Origin: Verrucomicrobiales bacterium
Lineage (GTDB): Bacteria > Verrucomicrobiota > Verrucomicrobiia > Limisphaerales > UBA11320
Direction of reading: 5' to 3'
NCBI GenBank assembly: GCA_016793885.1
Contig: JAEUHE010000002.1
Coordinates: 1 to 64,000, forward strand
DNA: 64,000 nt
Shown one piece after another: positions 8,002 to 17,700 of this stretch. The position numbers and the translations under genes were made by a program. How positions within the stretch are numbered: position 1 is the first letter of the stretch; each line of letters starts with the position of its first letter. Under the pieces are notes generated by a model. The model saw only the letters and a program-made list of their open reading frames with translations, ran no database searches and had not been told where the DNA came from.

Positions 8002-9963
8002 TCAGAAGGCGGAGCAATCACAACCCAGACCGAAGAACCCACCGTAGCGGTTCCGGGCAGCTTCGACGCCGGCCAAAAGTTGATGCGCGGCATGCGAGCA
8101 GCCGTGTTCGTGACAGGTTGAGTTGTGTTGGTGCGCTGGCACCGGAACCCCAAAACGAGCGGACTTGCGAGTATCCAAAGGGGCGCCATAACCGCCAAAA
8201 ACCTTCACCGGCGACCACTCGGGCAAGACTGGAATCGCTGGCGGAGAATGAGGCGCAAACTCGCCTGTCGCGTGAACGATCCTTCCATCCACAACCGTGA
8301 GCACTGATTCGATGGCTTTGATCTGGTCGTCGGGAACGGAGAAATAGTCGTCGCTGAGCACAACCACGTCAGCCAACTGGCCGACGGCAATTGCTCCCTT
8401 CTTCCCACTCTCCGTCGAAAACCAACTGCTGCCCAACGTAAACAGCCGCAACGCCTCCTCGCGACTGAGGCAGTTCTTCTCCGGATACATCGGGACCCCA
8501 CCCACCGTCCTTCCCGTGGTGAGCCAGTAAAGTGTTACCCACGGGTTATAGCTGGCGACCCGCGTCGCGTCGGTACCTGCGCCCACGGGCAAGCCCAGGT
8601 CCAGCATCCTTCGAACAGGTGGCGTGTGTTCGGCTGCCGCTTTGCCATAGCGCTCCATAAAATACTCCCCCTGATAAGCCATGCGATGTTGCACCGCGAT
8701 GCCTCCGCCCAGCGCCCTCACGCGCTCGAGGTTGCGTTCCGAGATGGTCTCACAGTGATCGAAGAACCAGTTCAAGCCCATGAACGGAACATCCCGATTG
8801 ACTTCCTCGAACACGCTCAAGAATCGCGTGATGCTTTCATCGTAGGTCGCGTGTAGGCGGAATGGCCATTTGTTCGCGGCCAACATGGATACGACGTCCT
8901 TCAACTCTCGCTCCAGCGTCGTGTCCAGTTCAGGTCGTGGTTCCAGAAAGTCCTCAAAGTCGGCGGCGCTGAACACGAGCATTTCCCCCGCGCCATTGCA
9001 GCGGAGGAAATCATCGCCTTTACCCGGGCCCGTCATCTTGATCCAGCGTGCGAAGTCCTCCCTCTCCTGTTTCGGCTTCTGTGTAAATAGATTGTAGGCG
9101 ATGCGGAGGGTTAGCTCGCCGCGCTGGTGAAGTTGGTTGATAATGGCGTAGTCGTCGGGGTAATTCTGAAAACCGCCGCCCGCATCTATGATACTTGTGA
9201 GTCCAAGCCGGTTCAATTCGCGCATGAAGTGACGCGTCGAGTTCAACTGATGTTCGGGCGGAAGCTTCGGTCCCTTGGCAAGTGTAGCGTAAAGAATGGT
9301 GGCGTTCGGCCGCGCGATGAGCAGGCCGGTCGGATTGCCGCGATGGTCGCGCTGAATCTCGCCCCCGGGCGGATTGGGGGTGTCCTTGGTATAACCGCAA
9401 GCGCGCAAAGCCGCTTGATTCAGGAGCGCCCGACAATACAAGTGCAGGATGAACACCGGAGTCTCCGGCGCGGCGGCATTGATCTCCTCAAGCGTTGGCA
9501 TCCGACGCTCGGAGAATTGAAACTCACTCCAGCCCCCGACGACTCGAACCCATTGTCCTGGCGGCGTGCGTTGGGCTTGTTGCTTAAGCATCCGCAATCC
9601 GTCCGCCAAGGAAGGGACACCGTCCCACCGCAGCTCCATATTGAAGTTCAATCCCCCTCGAATGACGTGCAGATGGGAGTCGTTAAGGCCCGGGATGACC
9701 CGACGTCCACCGAGGTCGATCACCTTCGTATGGGGCCCGCGTTCGTAGTCCGCGTCGTCGTCTAAGCCCACAATGCGACCGTCTTTAACCGCCAGGCTGG
9801 TGGCCCCGGGTCTATTTGGATCGAGAGTCGACACCCGACCACCCCGCAAAATCAAATCCGCCTGCCTTTTCTTGTTACTTTTCATAATACAGCCTCCCAA
9901 AGTCCCGGTCAGCGCGGCCGCGGTGACCTTCATGAATCGACGTCGTGATGGGTTGCGGTTCAC
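8002..9963 (-). CDS. YtcJ-type metal-dependent amidohydrolase, exported
   Basis: A 653-residue protein from GTG 9963, one base after the stop of the preceding gene. Residues 1-25 carry RRRFMKVTAAALTGTLGGC, a twin-arginine-like signal with a possible lipobox cysteine at 25. The beta-sandwich part starts at ADLILRGGRVSTLD. Metal ligands are seen at NDSHLHV (His97, His99), further at RLHATYDE and FDHCE, and the late aspartate at GAGTDATR. This order is that of the Amidohydro_3/YtcJ group, whose natural substrates are mostly unknown amides or cyclic ureas. The C-terminal tail is rich in His and Cys (HEHGCSHAAHQ, then GLGCDCSAF); similar cysteine-ending tails occur in the group. Confidence 0.85.
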   Translation of the reverse strand: MNRNPSRRRFMKVTAAALTGTLGGCIMKSNKKRQADLILRGGRVSTLDPNRPGATSLAVKDGRIVGLDDDADYERGPHTKVIDLGGRRVIPGLNDSHLHVIRGGLNFNMELRWDGVPSLADGLRMLKQQAQRTPPGQWVRVVGGWSEFQFSERRMPTLEEINAAAPETPVFILHLYCRALLNQAALRACGYTKDTPNPPGGEIQRDHRGNPTGLLIARPNATILYATLAKGPKLPPEHQLNSTRHFMRELNRLGLTSIIDAGGGFQNYPDDYAIINQLHQRGELTLRIAYNLFTQKPKQEREDFARWIKMTGPGKGDDFLRCNGAGEMLVFSAADFEDFLEPRPELDTTLERELKDVVSMLAANKWPFRLHATYDESITRFLSVFEEVNRDVPFMGLNWFFDHCETISERNLERVRALGGGIAVQHRMAYQGEYFMERYGKAAAEHTPPVRRMLDLGLPVGAGTDATRVASYNPWVTLYWLTTGRTVGGVPMYPEKNCLSREEALRLFTLGSSWFSTESGKKGAIAVGQLADVVVLSDDYFSVPDDQIKAIESVLTVVDGRIVHATGEFAPHSPPAIPVLPEWSPVKVFGGYGAPLDTRKSARFGVPVPAHQHNSTCHEHGCSHAAHQLLAGVEAARNRYGGFFGLGCDCSAF

Positions 9964-9964
9964 G

Positions 9965-10513
9965 TTAAGGGGGTGATGGTTCGTTACGTGGATGCAACCA
10001 ACCGTGCAATAGCCGCGTCACCCAAGGCATCACCACCCAGGTCAGAATGGCCACCACACAACCATTGAAGACCGCGCTGCCTATGACAAAATGCCAAGAT
10101 CGGATGACGGGACCCAGGATGAGATTCAGGGCCATGGCCACCGGAAACACCCCTAAAAAGGTTACGACGGCCATCTTCCACTTCGGCGGCGGGAGATGCG
10201 GAGAGCGAAACCAGGCCTCCAACCCGTGCAATGAGCGGTGCGTCCAGGAATTCGATTCCGTCAACGGCTGGCACCTTCTCTCCCAGTTCTTAAAGAGGGA
10301 CGAGGAGTAAAAGGCGTCGCGGTCCTGCTCATTGGCGAATGTGCGCAGAATACCAAACTCTCGCGAGTCGGAGCCTGGGGGTGGCACAATCATGGTGGCC
10401 CCCATCACACCGTCGTGGGCAAATGACGCCTGAAAGAAGTCACGGAGCGCTTCCTGAAACTGAGTCTCGCATCCAGGCTTCACACGACGGCTGATGGCAA
10501 CATGTATGGGCAT
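9965..10513 (-). CDS. Antibiotic biosynthesis monooxygenase (ABM) domain membrane protein
   Basis: A 182-residue protein. Residues 1-100 form an ABM-type ferredoxin-like domain: MPIHVAISRRVKPGCETQF, then FGILRTFANEQDRDAFYSS. Residues about 118-175 hold two hydrophobic helices (MAVVTFLGVFPVAMALNLIL and FVIGSAVFNGCVVAILTWVV). ABM domains act on small aromatic or quinone-like molecules or simply bind ligands; the membrane-anchored form is common but poorly characterised. ATG 10513 is chosen for the domain start and has a GGGAGG sequence about nine bases upstream. The stop is one base from the GTG of the amidohydrolase, so the two are probably cotranslated. Confidence 0.8.
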   Translation of the reverse strand: MPIHVAISRRVKPGCETQFQEALRDFFQASFAHDGVMGATMIVPPPGSDSREFGILRTFANEQDRDAFYSSSLFKNWERRCQPLTESNSWTHRSLHGLEAWFRSPHLPPPKWKMAVVTFLGVFPVAMALNLILGPVIRSWHFVIGSAVFNGCVVAILTWVVMPWVTRLLHGWLHPRNEPSPP

Positions 10514-10583
10514 ACGATAGGCCTCCCGATTAAGACCTGCGCGCGAGTGGGTTTCACCCACCCGCGCCGACGTTCTCCCGGGA

Positions 10584-11261
10584 TTAGTGGCCGCCTTTCG
10601 TCGGGACGACCTGCGGTCTCTGGGCCGACTGCGGCGCCTTGTGGACCATGGTGTAGGCGTATTCCACTCCCGCGCCATAAGCCCCACCTTGCTGCTTGAT
10701 CAAGCGCATCAGGGCATCGTAATGCTCACGTCGGGCCCAATCGCGCTGCCATTCAAGCAGTGCGGCAATGGTGGTGAGCCTGATGGCACCGGCCTGAACC
10801 ATCCGCGACAGCGCGGCCTCGTGGGCGACTTGAGAGGTGGCGCCGCAGCAGTCTTCGACGACGTAAATGTTATATCCCGCCCCCAACATCTCGATGGCCG
10901 GCCAGGCGACGCACACCTCGGTCCACAACCCGGTCAACAGAATGTTCTTCTTGCCGGTGGCCTCGACGGCGCGCCGAAAACCCGCATCATCCCACGCGTT
11001 CATCGACGTCCGCTCGACGACTTCCTGACCCGGGAACACATCCAGGAGTTGCGGCCAGATGTAGCCACTGAAGGACTCCGTCTCTACCGAAGAGAGAATG
11101 GCGGGCACCTGAAATTCCTTGGCCACTTTCGCCAGGAGCGTGACGTTGTTGATCAGTGTGGCGCGGTCGATGTTCGACACGCCAAAGGTCATCTGTGGCT
11201 GATGGTCAATGAACACGACAGCGCTGTCGTGTGCGGTATATAGTTTGTGATAGCTCGGCAT
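10584..11261 (-). CDS. YcaC-like isochorismatase-family cysteine hydrolase
   Basis: A 225-residue protein of the cysteine hydrolase superfamily. Catalytic positions are visible: Asp19 in VVFIDHQPQ, a basic residue (Arg84) in VVERTSMNAW, and Cys117 in LLTGLWTEVCVAWPA. The family hydrolyses amide or vinyl-ether bonds of small molecules; the YcaC subgroup forms octamers and its substrate is unknown. ATG 11261 is preceded by a good Shine-Dalgarno-like AGGAAAAG, unlike most genes in this window. It sits inside the minus-strand cluster between an alpha/beta hydrolase and the ABM gene. That grouping recurs in accessory gene sets of other bacteria, as far as I recall. Confidence 0.88.
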   Translation of the reverse strand: MPSYHKLYTAHDSAVVFIDHQPQMTFGVSNIDRATLINNVTLLAKVAKEFQVPAILSSVETESFSGYIWPQLLDVFPGQEVVERTSMNAWDDAGFRRAVEATGKKNILLTGLWTEVCVAWPAIEMLGAGYNIYVVEDCCGATSQVAHEAALSRMVQAGAIRLTTIAALLEWQRDWARREHYDALMRLIKQQGGAYGAGVEYAYTMVHKAPQSAQRPQVVPTKGGH

Positions 11262-11314
11262 ATTACTTTTCCTTTCTATGGCTTGGTTTTTTGTGAGAAC
11301 GGGCGAGGAGATGG

Positions 11315-12148
11315 TCAGAGCTGAACTGTGCTCGAAGCTGGAGTCGAGGGTTGCTTCGCATGGGCCACGGCCCAGTTGAGTGAGTAATCGGCGACTTCCT
11401 CCCACCCCTTCTCCGCGATGATGTAGTGGCTCCGATTGGAGAATTCCCGGTATTCGACGACGGCTGAGCTCGATCGGTATTTCGAGAAGTTCTTCCGATT
11501 GAGCGCCGCTGGCATAATGACGTCTTTCTCACCACCGACCAGCAACAGCGGGGCGCGGGCACTGTTGGTGAAGTCGATGGTCGCGTGGGAATTCGGGGTA
11601 ACGTTGGACAGAGCCGCCTGGAAAATAGAACGCCCCGAGGCGGGAATGACTTCGCGTTCGTATTCCTGACGGGCATCCCTTTCGGACAGCGTGTTGGCAA
11701 ATACCCTCCACCACTGCGTGAAGCTAAAGAGGAACGTTCTCCTAAACGTGCCGGGCTGCAGCAAGGCGGGCGTCAACGCGAGATAAGTTGAAAGCGGCAA
11801 CACGATAATTCCCTTCGGCGGCACGGAATCAATCGCCACCCCCGCAGCACCCAGCCCCTTATCAAGGAGCAACTGTGTGATGAGTCCGCCATAGGAATGC
11901 CCCATGATAATCGGCGGTTCGGGCAGGCGGAGAATGATCTTCGAATAGTGGGCCAGCACTTCTTCGATTCCGATGCCATATAATCCCGATGGATTTCGCC
12001 GCATGGCCTCGACGTCCTGATTGATGCCAGGCCAGGGGGATGCGATCACCTGGTATCCGAGCTCCTCGAAACGGCTTTTGAAGTTTCTCCAGCTGCTGGG
12101 AGTCACCCACAGGCCGTGGATCAAGACAATGGCTGGTCGGTCGTTCAT
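11315..12148 (-). CDS. Alpha/beta-fold hydrolase
   Basis: A 277-residue alpha/beta hydrolase without signal peptide, so cytoplasmic. The oxyanion strand AIVLIHGLWVTPSSW is followed by the nucleophile elbow GHSYGG (Ser85). An acidic residue in LLLVGGEKDVIMP and a late His in FSNRSHYIIAEKGW complete the triad. The family covers esterases, lactonases and similar enzymes, so the substrate is open. Its neighbours (SDR, haloperoxidase-like hydrolase, YcaC-like hydrolase) suggest a shared role in small-molecule turnover or detoxification. That is inference from context. Confidence 0.87.
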   Translation of the reverse strand: MNDRPAIVLIHGLWVTPSSWRNFKSRFEELGYQVIASPWPGINQDVEAMRRNPSGLYGIGIEEVLAHYSKIILRLPEPPIIMGHSYGGLITQLLLDKGLGAAGVAIDSVPPKGIIVLPLSTYLALTPALLQPGTFRRTFLFSFTQWWRVFANTLSERDARQEYEREVIPASGRSIFQAALSNVTPNSHATIDFTNSARAPLLLVGGEKDVIMPAALNRKNFSKYRSSSAVVEYREFSNRSHYIIAEKGWEEVADYSLNWAVAHAKQPSTPASSTVQL

Positions 12149-12207
12149 GGTTCAAGGGGGTGGAGACTTCCTGGAGGCTGTTAAAGAGGGAGCTCGGGTT
12201 CGTGGTC

Positions 12208-12963
12208 TCAACGAAATCCCCCGGTGATGAAGAGGGATTCGCCCGTGATCATCGCCGAATCGGAGCCGGCCAGAAAGACAACAGCCGGCGCGATGTCCTC
12301 CGGCAGGCAGATACGGCCCAAAGGAGTAGCGGCTTCCGTTTGCTTGCGAAAGTCACTCCCCGTGATTCCCGCCGTGTGGGTGCCCTCCGTTTCAACCATG
12401 CCAGGATTAACGGAGTTAACGCGGATTTTGCGCGACGCAAGCTCCTTGGCAAGGCAGCGGGTCACTGCGTCCACCGACGCTTTGGTAGCACTATAGACCG
12501 CGCCACCCGGCGTGCCCCACGTGCTGACAATCGAGCTGGTGTTGATGACACTTCCGCCTTCGGGTCCGAAGTATTTAAGTGCTTCCTGAGTTGTAAGTAT
12601 CAACCCCAGCACATTTAGGTTGAATTGCTTGTAGAAGAGTTCTTCGGAGACGTTTTCCAGAGGCGCGAACTCGTAAATCCCGGCATTGTTAACCAGGATG
12701 TCAAGGCGACCAAATGCCTTCTTTGTCTCCGTGAACAGACGCTGTATCTCAGCCTTCTTTGCAACGTCGGCCTGCACGGCCATCGCCTTGCCGCCGGCGC
12801 CAGTGATGTCGGCGACGACCTTATCAGCGCCGGCCTTGCTGGAAGCGTAGTTAACCACGACGGAAACGCCTTCCGCTGCGAGATGCCGGGAGATCGCTGC
12901 GCCGATACCTTTCGACGCGCCGGTGACAATGGCGACTTTGCCCGAAAGTTTGTTTGAGTTCAT
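12208..12963 (-). CDS. SDR-family NAD(P)-dependent oxidoreductase
   Basis: A 251-residue classical short-chain dehydrogenase, the normal family length. The cofactor motif TGASKGIG (residues 14-21), NNAG (92-95), the catalytic serine in NTSSIVS (about 143), and YSATK with Tyr157 and Lys161 are all present. The C-terminus GESLFITGGFR is the usual end for 3-oxoacyl-ACP-reductase-like members. An NY-S-S sequence after the second strand suggests an NADP preference, but this is weak evidence. It reduces a ketone or oxidises an alcohol in the cytoplasm; the substrate is unknown. It lies between two alpha/beta hydrolases with short spacers of 59 and 33 bases, so it is likely part of one transcript. 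Confidence 0.92.
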   Translation of the reverse strand: MNSNKLSGKVAIVTGASKGIGAAISRHLAAEGVSVVVNYASSKAGADKVVADITGAGGKAMAVQADVAKKAEIQRLFTETKKAFGRLDILVNNAGIYEFAPLENVSEELFYKQFNLNVLGLILTTQEALKYFGPEGGSVINTSSIVSTWGTPGGAVYSATKASVDAVTRCLAKELASRKIRVNSVNPGMVETEGTHTAGITGSDFRKQTEAATPLGRICLPEDIAPAVVFLAGSDSAMITGESLFITGGFR

Positions 12964-12996
12964 GTTGGTAGTGGGTGGGGGGAGGGGTTGCAGGTT

Positions 12997-13827
12997 CTAG
13001 GACTTTGCGAAATCGAGCAGATCTTGATTGAGCTGCTCCTTGCTCGTATCACCCAGGCTATGCGAGCCGCCCGGGTAAATCTTGAGAGCGCCATTTTTGA
13101 TCAGCTTAACCGACAACCGCGCTGACGCTTCAACGGGAACGATCTGATCATCGTCGCCGTGGATCACGAGCGTCGGCACATCAAATTTCTTGAGGTCATC
13201 GGTGAAGTCGGTTTCGGAAAAGGCCTTGATGCAGTCGTACCCATTCTTATGCCCGCACATCATCCCTTGCCTCCACCACGACTGAATCAGCCCTGGTGAA
13301 ATCTTCGCGCCGGGACGGTTGAAGTTGAAGAAGGGACCACTGGCAACATCTAAGAAGAATTGCGCGCGGTCCTCGAGGTAAGCGCGGCGAAAGCCGTCAA
13401 ACACCTCCAGCGCCAGACCGCCAGGGTTGTTCGTTGTCTTCAACATAATCGGGGGCACCGCGCCCATCAGAACGGCCTTGCCGACGCGCTTGGTGCCATG
13501 CCGACCAATGAACCGCGCCACTTCCCCGCCGCCCGTCGAATGACCCACCATCATGGCCGCTTTCAGATCGAGCTTCTCGAAGAGTTCCTGCAAGTCATCA
13601 GCGTATTGGTCCATGTGATTGCCGTCCCACGGCTGACTGGAACGACCGTGCCCACGCCGATCATGCGCGATGCAGCGGTAACCGTGCGAAGCCAGGAAAA
13701 ACATCTGCGATTCCCAAGCGTCGGCCGACAGCGGCCAACCATGGCTGAAGGTGATGGCGGGGCCGTTCCTTGGGCCCCAATCCTTGTAGTAGATCGTGGT
13801 ACCGTCCCTGGTCGTCATCGTGGGCAT
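12997..13827 (-). CDS. Alpha/beta hydrolase of the cofactor-free haloperoxidase type
   Basis: A 276-residue protein. The start at ATG 13827 ([18 protein letters not shown]) matches the usual beginning of bacterial non-heme chloroperoxidases/arylesterases. Other family marks are [28 protein letters not shown], the nucleophile elbow GHSTGGGEV (Ser97), [11 protein letters not shown] (acid) and [10 protein letters not shown] (His). These enzymes hydrolyse esters or lactones and can make peracids as a side activity, which gave them the haloperoxidase name. It is probably the first gene of the minus-strand accessory cluster. The 268 bases upstream (13828-14095) show no convincing gene and should contain the promoter. 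Confidence 0.9.
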   Translation of the reverse strand: MPTMTTRDGTTIYYKDWGPRNGPAITFSHGWPLSADAWESQMFFLASHGYRCIAHDRRGHGRSSQPWDGNHMDQYADDLQELFEKLDLKAAMMVGHSTGGGEVARFIGRHGTKRVGKAVLMGAVPPIMLKTTNNPGGLALEVFDGFRRAYLEDRAQFFLDVASGPFFNFNRPGAKISPGLIQSWWRQGMMCGHKNGYDCIKAFSETDFTDDLKKFDVPTLVIHGDDDQIVPVEASARLSVKLIKNGALKIYPGGSHSLGDTSKEQLNQDLLDFAKS

Positions 13828-14095
13828 AGTTAGATAGAGCTGGGGGTTTCGAATTGCATCGGGTTCCACAACCGCGAGTCGCATCGACGATCGCGTTCAC
13901 TAAGTAAGGCGAGATTCTCCGCCAGAAAGGCCAAGGCAGGACAAAAAATGTTTATGCAGCTGAAGGGAGGCTCATCCTCGACGGGGGAAAGAGAATCTGG
14001 GGCTGGCACGTCGTTGGAGAGGCAGGCGGCTCCAATCCCCGGCCCGGAGACCGCCCGCGCCATCAGGGGGAGCGTGGCGGTGACGAAAGGATAAT

Positions 14096-14653
14096 CTAAC
14101 GGCCCCTACGCATAGCGTCGAACAGCCAGGCACGGGCGAAGGCCCAATAATTTTTGACGGTCGAAACGGAAAGATTCAGCGTCGCTGAGATTTCCTCATT
14201 GGTCAGCCCTCCAAAGTAGCGGAGCTTCACCACTTGAGCCTGGACCGGATGTTCTCGCACCAATGTTTCGAGCGCCTCATTGATGGCCAGCAACTGATCG
14301 TCATCGGCGGGAGCCACCAGTCCCGTTTCGTGAAGTTCCACCCGTTCATACTGGCCGCCGTGTCGCTGGGTTTGACGCCTCCTGGCCCGATCGATGAGGA
14401 TCCGACGCATGGCCTCGGCGGCGGCGGAGAAGAAATGCGCACGATTTTGGAACTTTCGGTCACCCGTGCCAATCAGCTTCAACCAGGCTTCATGGACCAA
14501 CGCCGTGGGTTGGAGGGTATGACCCGGCGCCTCCTGAGCCATTTTGTAAGCCGCCAGACGTCTCAGCTCCTCGTAAAGGAGATCGAGCAACTGATCGGCG
14601 GCTCTGGGATCGCCATCCTCGATCGCGCTCAGCAACAGCGTGGCGTCGCTCAT
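14096..14653 (-). CDS. ECF sigma factor (PVC/Acidobacteria type)
   Basis: A 185-residue sigma-70-family factor of the ECF group. Region 2 is seen in ELRRLAAYKMAQEAPGHTLQ, then ALVHEAWLKLIG and RAHFFSAAAEAMRRILIDRA, which is the hallmark of the group that often pairs with Ser/Thr kinases in Planctomycetes, Verrucomicrobia and Acidobacteria. Region 4 with its helix-turn-helix is VKLRYFGGLTNEEISATLNL, then SVSTVKNYW. ATG 14653 (MSDATLLLSAIEDGDP) fits the family start; the frame is open to 14698. It lies 50 bases after the stop of the kinase gene on the same strand, so the kinase is probably transcribed first. A phosphorylation-controlled regulatory pair is inferred. Confidence 0.9.
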   Translation of the reverse strand: MSDATLLLSAIEDGDPRAADQLLDLLYEELRRLAAYKMAQEAPGHTLQPTALVHEAWLKLIGTGDRKFQNRAHFFSAAAEAMRRILIDRARRRQTQRHGGQYERVELHETGLVAPADDDQLLAINEALETLVREHPVQAQVVKLRYFGGLTNEEISATLNLSVSTVKNYWAFARAWLFDAMRRGR

Positions 14654-14703
14654 ATTCACGCATGAGGATTGCACTGCGGATGAGAGTGGCAATGACATTC
14701 GTG

Positions 14704-17700
14704 TTACAGTCTCTTGACGTTATTCCCAGGCGGAGTTGAGTGGAGCAGAGTTTGCGCTTCGTCCAATGCGATGCGAGCCATCAACCTGGCTGTCCAGGAG
14801 GAGCCAAATTTCTCCAGCCCGTGCTCCGGAGAGATATGCGGGGCCAGTGCCTCCCCCTTCGCGAGCAAGGCGCGCGCTTCCGCCGGTCGCCCAAGGTGCC
14901 AGTTTCCCATCGCGAGAACCGCGCAGGCGTGGGCGCCGGCGTAGTCCGAAGAACCGGCGAGCGCCCTTTCGGCCCAAGAGATGGCCTCGGCATAGCGCGC
15001 CAGGCGGTAGGTGGACATGGCTTTGGAGACTTGGAAATGCGGCAAGGAGGCTGTCTCCCCGCTGCCCCGGCTGATCGCGATGTCAGCCAGCCGGTCCATC
15101 CGCTGCAAATCCACGCCGCTGGCGGGCAGCAGCAGACAATCCATCGCCATCCGCTGCGCCCAATAGGGATTCTCGGTGTGGGGGAACGTGGCGACAATCT
15201 GCTGGCACAGCTGCTCGTAGGCCTTCAGGTCGCCGGTGACGACCAGCAGCGGAGCGAGCATGTGATAATAATAGTGCTCCCCCGGCTGATGTTGGACACA
15301 CAGCATCACGTCGGCTGCAGCCTCATGCCATAAGCCCTGGCGTCCCCGGAGATCAGCCCGCTGGACCAGCAGGGGGACGCTGGCCGGCTTGCTCAGCAAG
15401 GACGGCGTGAGTGCTAGCGAAAGCATCCGTTCTGCCTCTGCGAGCTTCTTCTGCTCACGCAGGGCACGGACGAGCCCTTCTGTCTCCGCAACGGTTTGAG
15501 GGTCTTCATCCCCGTATCGCTGGCGTATCAGTTCCAGACTCTGGCGCCGGACTCTCTCGACCTCCAACCAGTCCCCTTCCTTCTCGAGCACGGAGCTCAG
15601 GCCAATCAGCGTGGCCACCACATCCGGATGATCGTCGCCCAACAGCTTACGTTGAATGGAGAGGGCGGCGTTCAATATGGCATGGGCTTCCGGGACATCG
15701 CCGTTTCGCCGCCTGCGCTCGCCGAGCAGGTAGATGGATTTGGCCACATCAGGATGATCATCACCTAAAACTTTCCTCTGAATGCCAAACGCCTCGGTCT
15801 CCAGCGCTTCCGCCTCCGTGGATTCGTCCCCCACCACCCACGCCAGATCGGCCAACGCTCCCGCGACCAATGGATGATCGTTGCCCAGCAAACGACGGCG
15901 CATGGCCAGCATTTCTCGCGCAGCGTCCTCGGCCTCCGCACGCTGGCCGCGTTCTGCCAGGATTATGCAGAGGTTCCTCAGGGAATCAGCCACGTCGAGA
16001 TGCTCGTTTCCGAAGAGCCGTCGACGGATCTGCAGGCTCAAACGGGTAAGATCCTCCGACTCGCGCAGTTTCTTCTGACGTCGATACACCGCGCCCAGGT
16101 TGTTGAGCGTTGAGGCCACATCTGCGTGGTCGCGTCCGAACCGCTGCTGGCGGATGTCGAGAGCCTCCTGATACGCGACTTCGGCTTCGGCCAGTTTCCT
16201 TTGCTTCCACAGCGCCATCCCCAGATCGTTAAGCGCGGAGGCTGCTTCGGCGCTGGCTGGACCGGCAAGCCCGCGGTAGAGGGCCAGGCCCCGACGCGCC
16301 ATGGCCTCCGCGCCTTCATAATTCCCGATCTCCAGGAAGAGCCGGCCGATCAGGCTTCGCATCTCCGCCTCCACCGCCGGCTGGTTGCCCAACTGCTCGC
16401 CGATCTGCTGCGCCGTCTTGTCCAGAATCTCGCGGAGCATCTCGGTGTTCCTGCCCCGAGCCACGGATGGCCCAACCCCCTCAAGCATGTTCTTGAGAAA
16501 GCGGGTCGCCTGCCGGCTTCGTGCCTCCTCGGTCTGCGCCTTCAGCCGCGCCTGTCGTTCGTTGCGTAGCGAAGCGGTCACCATCGCCAGGCTCGCCACG
16601 ACGAGCACGGCAATAATGCCGATGCCCACGGAGAGCAACTTGTTCCGCTGGATCGCCTTCTTGAACTTATACAGCTTGCTGCAGGGCCGCGCCGAAACAG
16701 TCTCGTTGGCCAGGAAGCGTTTGACATCGAGAGCCAGCCCATTGGCGGTTTCATAGCGACGCGTGCGATCCTTATCGAGCGACTTCATCACAATCCAATC
16801 CAGATCCCCACGTACGGACCGGATGAGATGCGGCGGCTCGGATCGTCGACGCTGAGCGACCGTTGTGAGATCGGCCGCCACCATGGTACTCAGGCGTGTC
16901 GAAGGGCGAGCGGGTTCGACTTCGCGGATCACTCGGCGGATTTCATCGAGACCGGACCTCAACAGCGCCGCACCATCGAACGGCGTGGAGCCGGTCACCA
17001 TTTCATAGAGGAGCACGCCGAGGCTGTAGATGTCGGTCCGTGTGTCCACATCCGCACTGGAGAGGGCAGCCTGTTCGGGGCTCATGTAGGCCGGAGTGCC
17101 AATGAGCATCTCAAACGCGGTGAACAGCGTCTTATCGGTTAAACGCTGATTGGTGGTCGCTTTGGCGATTCCAAAATCAATCACTACGGGCAGCGGCTGT
17201 CCCTCCACCGTACCCGTAACCAGGATATTCGAAGGCTTGAGGTCGCGGTGAATGATGCCCTTCTGGTGGGCATGCTGCACCGCCTGACACACTTGTACGA
17301 ACAGCCCCAGACGCTCCTCGGTGGTCAACGAATTCTCATCGCAGTATTCGGTGATCTTGGTGCCGCGGATCAATTCCATGACGAAAAACGGCCGGCCGGA
17401 CTCAGTCGCTCCGGCATCAAACACTTTGGCGATATTCGGATGATCCATCAGCGCCAGCGCCTGCCGTTCTGCCTCGAAGCGGGCGATGACGCTCTTCGTG
17501 TCCATACCCGGCTTGATGATCTTCAGGGCGACGCGACGTCGAACGGGCTCCTCCTGTTCGGCCATGAACACTACCCCGGCACCCCCCTCCCCGATTTGCT
17601 GCAACAGCTTATAGCGGCCAATCCGGTCCCCTGGTTTCTCTCCAATCGGGTGAAGGTTCCTAAACCCGGGATCCATCGGCGGCTGTTCCATGAACTTGCC

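Noticed and set aside
13830-14063. 77-codon frame on the - strand upstream of the haloperoxidase-like gene
   Set aside because: No recognisable sequence, Cys/Pro-rich, and it overlaps the likely promoter region.
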